NCBI GenBank assembly: GCA_902470915.1
Contig: CABRIB010000033.1
Location: 1 to 18,676 of the forward strand
From: an uncultured Collinsella sp.
Lineage (GTDB): Bacteria > Actinomycetota > Coriobacteriia > Coriobacteriales > Coriobacteriaceae
Reading direction: 5' to 3'
Length of the DNA stretch: 18,676 nucleotides
Part shown: one piece after another, positions 1 to 6,665 of the stretch
Layout: the number at the start of each line of letters is the position of its first letter
How positions within the stretch are numbered: the stretch's first letter is position 1
Position numbers and translations under genes: made by a program
Notes under the pieces: generated by a model
The model's database searches: none
What the model was told of the DNA's origin: nothing
The model's input: only the letters and a program-made list of their open reading frames with translations

Positions 1-48
1 CGAGATAGGAGTCCGTCTCGTGGGCTCGGAGATGTGTATAAGAGACAG
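1..48. other. Nextera sequencing adapter (artefact)
   Basis: Bases 30-48 are the 19-base Tn5 mosaic end AGATGTGTATAAGAGACAG. Bases 15-29 are the Nextera read-2 linker, bases 7-14 (AGGAGTCC) sit where an i7 barcode sits, and bases 1-6 (CGAGAT) match the end of the flow-cell primer. This is untrimmed library adapter and not genome. Genomic sequence starts at base 49. Confidence 0.98.
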
Positions 49-511
49 GCCCGCTGAGCGTGCCGATGCACTGGCGCGCCTGTGGCGCCTGACGCCGGAA
101 CAGCGCGAGCGCTTCGATGTCGCTCTGGATCGTTGGCTCAAGTCGTCGGTTCGTGCCGAGCTGCTCGCGTGGCCGTGCATCCGTGCCGAGGTGCCGTTCT
201 TCTCGCTGGGCTGCGAGGACGAGGACATCGCTCGTTACGGTGCCTATGCTGAGGGCGCTATCGATGCACTGGCCACCGATCCGGCCGATCCGTCGCGCGC
301 ACTGGTCATCGATTACAAGACGGGTGGCGCGCCGGATGAGACGCCGGACCAGCTGCTCGAGAAGCACGCCCTGCAGGCGCGCGTCTACGCCGATGCGTTG
401 CACAAGGCGGGATTTGAGGCCGTGACCGTCAAGTTCGTCCGCGTGGAACAGGCGAATCCAGCCATCTTCGTCGAACCCGCCGAACCTCAAGTGGTCACCT
501 ACAACCTCTAG
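49..511 (+). CDS. RecB/AddA-type PD-(D/E)XK nuclease, C-terminal fragment (5' truncated)
   Basis: This is the last ~153 residues of a larger protein cut by the contig end. The reading frame runs back into the adapter, so the GTG at 20 and the N-terminal residues GSEMCIRDR are artefacts. The fragment holds the RecB-family nuclease core in order: a Glu in RAEVPF, an Asp in EGAIDAL, the Asp-x-Lys motif in VIDYKTGG, and a Gln-x-x-x-Tyr motif in QARVYADAL. These residues bind metal and cut DNA. In AddAB/RecBCD enzymes this domain sits at the C-terminus of a UvrD-type helicase that resects double-strand breaks. No cysteines follow the core, which argues against AddB with its iron-sulfur cluster and for AddA. 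The helicase part is not in the window, so a stand-alone nuclease cannot be excluded. Confidence 0.75.
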
Positions 512-519
512 CCACCTCA

Positions 520-583
520 GGCTTTACGGTGCTATTTGGTTAGTTTTGCGGCTGTAAAGCCCTCAATCGTCCAAATGGCACCG
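520..583. repeat. Two interleaved inverted repeats between genes
   Basis: GGCTTTAC (520-527) is complementary to GTAAAGCC (554-561). GGTGCTATTTGG (528-539) is complementary, with one G-T wobble, to CCAAATGGCACC (571-582), and C527 could extend this second stem with G583. The order is A-B-A'-B', so the stems cross rather than nest. A third pair, TTGCGG (546-551) and CCGCAA (581-586), overlaps the second. No T-run follows, so this is not a typical intrinsic terminator. Confidence 0.6.
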
Positions 584-608
584 CAACGCATGGGAGAGCC
601 TGGGGCGT

Positions 609-614
609 TACAAT
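609..614 (+). promoter_or_regulatory. Candidate -10 element (TACAAT) for the DUF3284-like gene
   Basis: TACAAT matches the TATAAT consensus at five of six positions and lies 33 bases before the ATG at 648. No convincing -35 box is visible 16-19 bases upstream. The odd palindrome GAACGGTTC (620-628) lies just downstream, about where transcription would start. Confidence 0.35.
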
Positions 615-647
615 GACTCGAACGGTTCAAACGAATAAGGAGCCATC

Positions 648-1157
648 ATGCAGCTCACCAAAACGCTTAAGGTGACACCGGAGGAGCTTTTTGACGCTCT
701 GGCGGGGTCCATCATGCAGGATATCGAGAACGCCACGGGCAAGCGTCCCAGCCGCAACAAGCTCAACGGCTATAAGTACGAGAAGCGCGCCCAGTCCGCA
801 AAAGGCAAGGCCAAGGGCACGGCGATCAAGGTTAAGATCAAGCACTTTGACTACCCGTGCCTCTATGAGGTCCGTTTTCAGTATGCGGCGGGCATCAATA
901 CCATGCGCTATGAGGCTGCACCTGCTGGCGATGGTGCCTGCGAGCTCACCTATACCGAGGATTTTCAGGGTGTGGGTGGCAACACGTCTGGCACGCGCGG
1001 CAAGCTTGGCCTCTTCTTCTATGAGCGCAAGCTCAAGAGCCACGCCAACCAGACGATTGATCAAATCGTCAAATACATCGAGGGTGAGCGCCGCGTAAAG
1101 GCTAATCCCGTCTTTGCCGATGATACTGCCGAAAACGCTTCGGATGTATTCCATTGA
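648..1157 (+). CDS. DUF3284-like small cytosolic protein
   Basis: A 169-residue protein with no signal peptide or membrane segment. The start is set by AAGGAG (637-642) five bases before the ATG. The N-terminus (MQLTKTLKVTPEELFDALAGSIMQDI), the glycine-basic stretch near residue 35-60, and the late segment with Tyr-Glu-Arg-Lys-Leu-Lys followed by an Ile-rich amphipathic helix resemble the DUF3284 family of uncharacterised bacterial proteins. The fold may be a START/SRPBCC-like alpha-beta cup, but that is inference. The centre is rich in Lys (AKGKAKGTAIKVKIK). It stands alone between the nuclease and the transporter island, with its own promoter candidate. The family assignment is from memory of family pattern, not a search, and no biochemical role can be given. 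Confidence 0.6.
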   Translation: MQLTKTLKVTPEELFDALAGSIMQDIENATGKRPSRNKLNGYKYEKRAQSAKGKAKGTAIKVKIKHFDYPCLYEVRFQYAAGINTMRYEAAPAGDGACELTYTEDFQGVGGNTSGTRGKLGLFFYERKLKSHANQTIDQIVKYIEGERRVKANPVFADDTAENASDVFH

Positions 1158-1264
1158 TACCCTGTGCAAAAGCTTTACCGCTCTTCACATCAACTGTGAA
1201 CACTTCAGGCTTCGAATCAGTAGCGAGCGGCCCGACAAAAATAGTTGTTGGTAGTGCCAAATGA
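1154..1264 (+). other. Possible 36-codon ORF coupled to the transporter gene
   Basis: An open frame runs from TTG 1154, which overlaps the stop of the preceding gene, to TGA 1262-1264, which overlaps the transporter ATG (1261) as ATGA. No ribosome binding site is seen. The same stretch is also open on the minus strand (about 1262 down to 1160), where the translation (LALPTTIFVGPLATDSKPE...) reads more like ordinary protein. It may therefore be a leader peptide, a gene remnant or chance. Confidence 0.2.
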
Positions 1265-2460
1265 ATAAGAATGCCACTACGCAACTGCACGTCTATTCCG
1301 CCTTTTTCGTTCTCACGGGATTTGTTTTAAATCGGGGAGTGTTTCTACTTTTCCTTGCGGAGAAAGGAATGTCTGTTACGGAAATCGCGCTTTATCAAGC
1401 CCTGTTCAACATAGCAACGGTCGTCCTCGAGCTGCCAACAGGGCTGATAGGCGATTTCTTTGGAAAGAAGTTTTCGATTCAAGTGGGCGTGCTGCTGCTT
1501 TTCTTCCATACCGCCGGCATGCTGTTGCTCTCAGGCCCCTTTCTTGTCGTGCTTTCCCTTGTTGAGGCACTCGCCTACTCCCTTCAATCGGGATCCGAAC
1601 AAGCACTTTTATATGAAATTGCCCGAAATGCCGGTCAAGGAGAGCGCTTCCTCACCATCAACGCTCGGCTGCTTGCCGCGCAATCAATCGCTACGGGAAT
1701 GGCAATTGTGCTCGGATCTTTCATTGCCCAAGTATCTTGGAGTGCCCTCTACGTATGTGTCTCCGTTTTCTATCTCCTGCAGCTTTTCCTTCTGTATCCC
1801 ATTGAGAGGACGGAAACGACCCGTTCTGAAAGATCAGAAAAGGGGAGGTTTGACGCAGCCAAGATGTTCAGGCGCGAGACCTGGCGCGTTGGAGAATCCG
1901 CTTTTGCGGTATTGCTTCTCCTCATCGGCACAAGCATGCTCGACGGATTCTACGGGAGTTATTACAACTTGAATCAGTTGGTATTCGACGCATTTGATGC
2001 TCCCGTCTCCATAATAGGAATCTTTTTCGGTGCATCCTATGCAGTAAATGCGACGGCCTACATTGCAGCAGATTTCTTCTCATCGAGTTTCGGGAAAAGA
2101 AATACCATGCGCGGCTCGATGCTAATTGAGGCTGGCCTTTTCATGATTCTTCCGTGGTTCGCTTCAAATCCGCTGTGTTTGTTTGGCCTTAGCATGGTGC
2201 TTTGTTTTCTCCCAGAAGTGGTGTACATCACTTCGGAAAACTTAATCCAAGACGCGATAGCGGACGATCTCCGCGCGACGATCCTTTCCATCGCATCTCT
2301 GGTAAGGGCTCTCTTTTCCGCAACGTTTTTCTCCATATTTGGACATGTGTTAGGGTTATATCCCATTCAGATAGCGCTCGGTATTATTGGCGCAATCGCG
2401 ATAGCAATTACCGCCGTCGTTTCATTAAAAATGGTAGGAATGCAGGTCTCCAAGAATTGA
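1261..2460 (+). CDS. Major facilitator superfamily (MFS) transporter
   Basis: A 399-residue polytopic membrane protein of normal MFS length, with about 12 hydrophobic segments split by a charged cytosolic loop near residues 180-205 (ERTETTRSERSEKGR). The MFS motif-A signature follows the second hydrophobic segment: Glu57-Leu-Pro-Thr-Gly-Leu-Ile-Gly-Asp65-Phe-Phe-Gly-Lys-Lys70. Such carriers move small solutes or drugs by proton-coupled exchange; the substrate cannot be read from sequence. ATG 1261 is the only start, because a TAG lies in frame nine bases upstream. Its ribosome site is weak (GGTAG), so translation may depend on coupling. The gene is AT-richer than its neighbours (28 of 60 bases G/C in 2041-2100) and uses codons such as ATA and TTA that neighbours avoid, which suggests acquisition by transfer. 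Confidence 0.85.
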   Translation: MNKNATTQLHVYSAFFVLTGFVLNRGVFLLFLAEKGMSVTEIALYQALFNIATVVLELPTGLIGDFFGKKFSIQVGVLLLFFHTAGMLLLSGPFLVVLSLVEALAYSLQSGSEQALLYEIARNAGQGERFLTINARLLAAQSIATGMAIVLGSFIAQVSWSALYVCVSVFYLLQLFLLYPIERTETTRSERSEKGRFDAAKMFRRETWRVGESAFAVLLLLIGTSMLDGFYGSYYNLNQLVFDAFDAPVSIIGIFFGASYAVNATAYIAADFFSSSFGKRNTMRGSMLIEAGLFMILPWFASNPLCLFGLSMVLCFLPEVVYITSENLIQDAIADDLRATILSIASLVRALFSATFFSIFGHVLGLYPIQIALGIIGAIAIAITAVVSLKMVGMQVSKN

Positions 2461-2700
2461 TATATCGATTGACGAGCTATCCGAAGCGTCGAACCTTCTT
2501 GATGGACATGACTATTCGTCACAAATCATTCCGCGCATCGCCGGGGTTCCAGTAATACTCGATATATCTGGATGCCCTCATTCCCCTTTTTGAAGGTTCC
2601 AAAAAGACTACCCGTGTGGGTTTGGCTAGGTTCGGGTGCCGTCCGCGCCGTGCGGTAAAATCGTTCAGTCAGAACACGAACCCGCATCGGAGCTCATCAC
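2461..2700. other. Intergenic region with possible gene debris and dnaE leader
   Basis: The first ~130 bases keep the AT-richer composition of the transporter. A stop-free frame runs from 2438 to the TGA at 2591-2593 and encodes ...ISIDELSEASNLLDGHDYSSQ..., but it has no start codon or ribosome site. The minus strand also reads like broken protein (YIEYYWNPGDARNDL, a stop, then RIVMSIKKVRRFG). The composition becomes GC-rich again near 2610, and dnaE's leader follows. No terminator is evident; a short stem CTTTTTG/CAAAAAG (2586-2607) has no T-run after it. Confidence 0.3.
2656..2661 (+). promoter_or_regulatory. Candidate -10 element (TAAAAT) for dnaE
   Basis: TAAAAT sits in a GC-rich context 39 bases before the dnaE ATG. 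A clear -35 box is absent; TTCGGG at 2631-2636 would need a 19-base spacer. GGAG at 2689-2692 is the ribosome site, eight bases before the ATG. Confidence 0.4.
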
Positions 2701-5700
2701 ATGGCATTTGTCCATCTGCACAACCACACTGTCTTTTCCATGCTCGACGGCGCAACCCGTATCCAGGATATGGTCAACCGTGCCGTTGAGCTGGGCATGC
2801 CCGCCGTGGCCATTACCGACCACGGCTACATGTATGGCGTGCCCGATCTGGCGCTGGCCTGCGACGCCGTCAACCACAACACGCCCGAGTACAAAACCTG
2901 GAGCCACGACAAGGCCTTCTTGGAAAAGGATCGCCGCGACGAGCTGGTGGAGCCCGATCCCGAGGCAAACCCGCGCGAGCATGCCCAGTATGTGAAGGAC
3001 ATGGCCATGTGGGATGAGAAGGGCAACATCGACGAGCTCAAGCCGCCTCTGGTCATCAAGCCCATCTTTGGCTGCGAGGTTTACTTTACGCCGGACGAGA
3101 CGCTCGCCCGCGACCATAAGCCCGAGCTCTACCACATGATCCTTCTGGCCAAGGACCAGGAGGGCTACGTCAACCTGATGCAGACGGTCTCCGAGGCCGC
3201 CGTGCAGGGCTTTTACTACAAGCCGCGCGTGACGCTCGACAACCTGCGCCGCCACGCCAAGGGCATGATCTGCACCAGTGCCTGTATCGCGGGCATCATC
3301 CCCAAGTACATCGACCGCGGTGACATGGAGGGTGCCATCAAATGGGCCGAGACCTTCCGCGACACCTTCGACCCCGGTGACTTTTATATCGAGATCCAGG
3401 AACACGGCATTACCACCGATAACGGCCTGACCGACGAGCAGATGGATCGCACGCTCATCGACATCGCCAAACAGGTGGGCGTCAAGGTCATCGCCACTAA
3501 CGACTTCCACTATCTGCGCCGCGAGGACGCGCCGGTGCAGGACGTCATCATGTGCATCGGCATGAACGCCAAGGTCGACGACCCCAACCGCATGCGCATG
3601 ACCGGCTCGGAGTTCTACATGAAGACCGAGGAGGAGATGCGGGCGATGTTCCCGTATTGCCCCGAGGCCTGCGACAACACGCTCGAGATCGCCGACAAGT
3701 GCTACGTCGAGCTGGACTGGGACTCCATCATCCTGCCGCGCTTCCCGTTGCTCGACCCCGGCGAGACGCACGAGAGCCAGTTCCGCCGCGAGTGCGAGAA
3801 GGGCCTGCGCCAGCACTACGGCGACGACTGGGCCACGCGCGAGATCGGCGGCGTCAACATCAAAGAGCGCTTTGAGTACGAATACAAGGTCATTTGCGAC
3901 AAGGGCTTTGCCGCCTACTTTTTGATCGTTGCCGAGTACGTGCAATGGGCCAAGGACAACGGCATCGGCGTCGGCCCCGGCCGTGGCTCGGCCGCCGGCG
4001 CTATCGTCGCCTACGCCATGAACATCACCGCGTTCGACCCGCTCGAGAACGGCCTGATGTTCGAGAGGTTCCTGTCCCCGCAGCGCACCGAGATGCCCGA
4101 TATCGATATGGACTTCGACGATGAGCGGCGCCTCGAGGTCGTGGAGCACGTTCGCCAGCTCTACGGCCCCGAGAAGGTCACCCACGTCATCACCTACTCG
4201 ACCATTAAGGCCAAGCAGGCCATCAACGACGCCGCGCGCGTGCTGGACTATCCGGTCTACATGGGCCAGCGCCTGTCCAAGATGGTCTCGAGCGACCCCA
4301 AGGTCAAGCTCAAGCAGGTGCTCGAAAAGCAACCCGGCAAAGAGGATCTGTTTAACCCCGACTTTGCCGAGGCCTATAAAAAGGATGACGACGCCCGCCG
4401 CATCATCGACACGGCACTCTCGATTGAGGGCCTCACCCGTGGCGAGGGCGTGCACGCGTGCGCCGTTCTGATCTGCCGTGACCCCGTCAACGAGCACGTG
4501 CCCACCAAGCTCGACACCAAGGGCGGCGTCGAGATTACCCAGTACGAGGGCCATACCGTTGCCGACATGGGCCTGCTCAAGATGGACTTCTTGGGCCTGC
4601 GCACGCTGACGGTTATCTCCAAGGCCAAGGCCAACATAAAAAAGAACTTCGGTATCGACATCAAAGAGGAAGAGATCCCCTTTGACGATCCCGAGATCTT
4701 TAAGCTCATGGGTTCCGGCCACACCGCCGGCGTCTTCCAGGTCGAGTCCGCCGGCATGACGGCTACGATCAAGAACATGAAGCCCACCGAGTACAAGCAT
4801 GTCGTAGCATTGATCGCCCTGTACCGCCCGGGCCCGCTGGGCGCCGGCATGGTCTCGTCCTACATCAACCGTATGAACGGCAAGGAGCCGGCGGTCTCCT
4901 ACGACGACCGCCTGGACGACATCCTGGGCGAAACCTACGGCACCATGGTCTACCAGGAGCAGGTTATGCTCATCTCCGTTGAGATGTGCGGCTTCTCCAA
5001 GGGCGAATCGGACTCGCGTATCCGTAAGCCCGTGGCTAAGAAAAAGATCAAGCTGCTCACGTCGACGGTGCTCCACTGGGAGGATGGCTCGGACGAGACC
5101 ACCTACGACCACTGGATGAACGGCGCTATCAAGAACAACTACACGCGCGAGGTCGCCCAGAAGATTTGGGACGATGTTCTCGAGTTCGCGTCCTACGCCT
5201 TTAACAAGTCGCACTCCGCTGGCTACGCCATCCTGGTTATGCAGACGGCGTGGCTCAAGGCGCATTATCCGCACGAGTACATGGCGGCCGTTCTGACGTC
5301 CTATACGGGCAAGACCGACAAGATCGTTCACTACGTCTCGGCATGCCGTCACGACGGCATCCCCGTGCTTTCGCCAGATGTCAACGAGTCCGGTACCGAG
5401 TTCACGGCTACCAAGGAGGGCGTGCGCTTTGGTCTGGCCGGCATCCGCGGCGTGGGCACCGGCGTGGCGCAGGCGATTATCGCCGAGCGCGAGGCGGGCG
5501 GTCCGTTTAAGACGCTGCACGACTTTGTCGAGCGCGTGGACTCGAGCCAGGCCAACCGTCGCGTGATCGAATCGCTCATCAAGGCAGGCGCCTTCGACTC
5601 CACGGGGTATCCGCGCCGCCAGATGATGCACTTTGTGGACAAGAACAACCCCGAGAACATCATCGATGCCGCCGTGAAGCGCCAAAAGGATCGCGCGAGC

Positions 5701-6504
5701 GGCCAGACGTCGTTCTTCGACATGTTCGGCGATGTTGAGGGCTCGGGCTTTGAGGTGAGCGTGCCCGATCCGGACGGCCAGGAGTGGGACCGCCACCTTA
5801 AGCTGAGCCAAGAGAAGGAGGTTCTGGGCATCTATGTCTCGGACCACCCGCTGCGCCCGTTTGAGTATGCGCTAGCCAAGGCGCGCGACTTCTCGTTCTC
5901 GCAGATCGACACCGGCTACGAAGTGCAAAACCCCACGGGCGGTACCATCAACCAGGAGATTCCCGAGGGCAAGGCGCTGTGGTGGGCCGGCATGGTCTCG
6001 AGCGTGTCCAAGCGCGTGACCAAAAACGGCGACCCCATGGGCATCGTGCAGCTCGAAGACATGGAAGGCGAGGCCACGGTCGTGGTGTTCCCCAAGACCT
6101 ACAAGGAGGCCGAGGGGTATCTGTACGGCGAGGTCGATCCCGAGACCGGCGCGCAGCTGTCCGACGCGTTTGTGCGCATTAAGGGCAAGCTCGAGCGCTC
6201 GGACCGCGGCGACCAGATCATCGCGCAGGAGATTGTGCCGCTGGAGCTTAGCGAGGAGAAAAACAAGCCCAAGGTCTTTGAAGTCATGGTGCCCAACAGC
6301 CGCTTTAGCCAGGGCAATATGGCGCGCCTGGCCACGGTGCTCACCACCAACCCGGGCGGCGACCGCGTGGAGATCTTTATTGAGCAAGTCGACGGGCGCG
6401 TGCTGCGTGCTGAGGTGCCGGCCAAGGTCAATGCACGCTCGATTCCGCTGCTGGCAGAGGCCAAGGCCATCGTCGGCAACCAAGGCCGCGTGACGGTTAT
6501 CTAG
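2701..6504 (+). CDS. dnaE: DNA polymerase III subunit alpha
   Basis: The replicative DNA polymerase catalytic subunit, 1267 residues against about 1160-1185 in E. coli and mycobacteria. The N-terminal PHP domain (about 1-300) starts HLHNHT and keeps the full metal-ligand set as I align it: H7, H9, D16, H41, E126, H145, C195, D268, H270. This is the pattern of PHP domains that proofread, as in mycobacterial DnaE1, and differs from the degenerate E. coli one. Polymerase active-site aspartates are D467 and D469 (PDIDMDFDD) and D629 (KMDFLGL). The fingers region has RKPVAKKK at 775-782 and FNKSHSAGYA. A late OB-fold (WWAGMVSSVSKRV...) and a C-terminal domain follow. Two segments are extra: about 59-117 in the PHP domain and about 785-800 after RKPVAKKK. 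The frame is intact and there is no intein. Confidence 0.97.
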   Translation: MAFVHLHNHTVFSMLDGATRIQDMVNRAVELGMPAVAITDHGYMYGVPDLALACDAVNHNTPEYKTWSHDKAFLEKDRRDELVEPDPEANPREHAQYVKDMAMWDEKGNIDELKPPLVIKPIFGCEVYFTPDETLARDHKPELYHMILLAKDQEGYVNLMQTVSEAAVQGFYYKPRVTLDNLRRHAKGMICTSACIAGIIPKYIDRGDMEGAIKWAETFRDTFDPGDFYIEIQEHGITTDNGLTDEQMDRTLIDIAKQVGVKVIATNDFHYLRREDAPVQDVIMCIGMNAKVDDPNRMRMTGSEFYMKTEEEMRAMFPYCPEACDNTLEIADKCYVELDWDSIILPRFPLLDPGETHESQFRRECEKGLRQHYGDDWATREIGGVNIKERFEYEYKVICDKGFAAYFLIVAEYVQWAKDNGIGVGPGRGSAAGAIVAYAMNITAFDPLENGLMFERFLSPQRTEMPDIDMDFDDERRLEVVEHVRQLYGPEKVTHVITYSTIKAKQAINDAARVLDYPVYMGQRLSKMVSSDPKVKLKQVLEKQPGKEDLFNPDFAEAYKKDDDARRIIDTALSIEGLTRGEGVHACAVLICRDPVNEHVPTKLDTKGGVEITQYEGHTVADMGLLKMDFLGLRTLTVISKAKANIKKNFGIDIKEEEIPFDDPEIFKLMGSGHTAGVFQVESAGMTATIKNMKPTEYKHVVALIALYRPGPLGAGMVSSYINRMNGKEPAVSYDDRLDDILGETYGTMVYQEQVMLISVEMCGFSKGESDSRIRKPVAKKKIKLLTSTVLHWEDGSDETTYDHWMNGAIKNNYTREVAQKIWDDVLEFASYAFNKSHSAGYAILVMQTAWLKAHYPHEYMAAVLTSYTGKTDKIVHYVSACRHDGIPVLSPDVNESGTEFTATKEGVRFGLAGIRGVGTGVAQAIIAEREAGGPFKTLHDFVERVDSSQANRRVIESLIKAGAFDSTGYPRRQMMHFVDKNNPENIIDAAVKRQKDRASGQTSFFDMFGDVEGSGFEVSVPDPDGQEWDRHLKLSQEKEVLGIYVSDHPLRPFEYALAKARDFSFSQIDTGYEVQNPTGGTINQEIPEGKALWWAGMVSSVSKRVTKNGDPMGIVQLEDMEGEATVVVFPKTYKEAEGYLYGEVDPETGAQLSDAFVRIKGKLERSDRGDQIIAQEIVPLELSEEKNKPKVFEVMVPNSRFSQGNMARLATVLTTNPGGDRVEIFIEQVDGRVLRAEVPAKVNARSIPLLAEAKAIVGNQGRVTVI

Positions 6505-6514
6505 GATGCCTTTG

Positions 6515-6647
6515 CCGGGGTAGCTAATTTGGGACGGGGCTATTTTAGCTACCCTTTGGCTGATGGCGAATGAGTCGGGGTCGGAATACATCTCAACCGA
6601 CATATGGGGGTAGCTAAAATAGCCCCGTCCCAAATTAGCTACCCCGG
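6515..6647. repeat. Perfect 40-bp inverted repeat with palindromic arms (REP/MITE-like)
   Basis: Bases 6515-6554 are the exact reverse complement of 6608-6647, with a 53-base spacer. Each arm is itself an inverted repeat: GGGTAGCTAA at 6518-6527 pairs with TTAGCTACCC at 6545-6554, and the same pair recurs at 6608-6617 and 6635-6644, each with a 17-base loop. The spacer holds a small GTCGG/CCGAC hairpin (6580-6584, 6597-6601). There is no T-run and no ORF. It begins 10 bases after the dnaE stop and ends eight bases before the ribosome site of the next gene. The layout resembles paired REP units, but no family is recognised. Confidence 0.9.
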
Positions 6648-6665
6648 GTGAGATTGGAGGAAGTG

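Noticed and set aside
620..628. GAACGGTTC as an SOS box for the DUF3284-like gene
   Set aside because: The half-sites are separated by one base instead of four, so it does not match the LexA operator.
2459..2568. Inverted repeat GATATATCGA / TCGATATATC as element ends around 2461-2560
   Set aside because: The arms are mostly the self-palindrome GATATATC, too short and simple to support an element.
4900..5230. Intein in dnaE
   Set aside because: The extra length is about 14 residues and lacks intein splice blocks.
2665..5847. A 1060-codon open frame on the minus strand
   Set aside because: It is antisense to dnaE, whose motifs are unmistakable. Long antisense frames are a by-product of GC-rich third positions.
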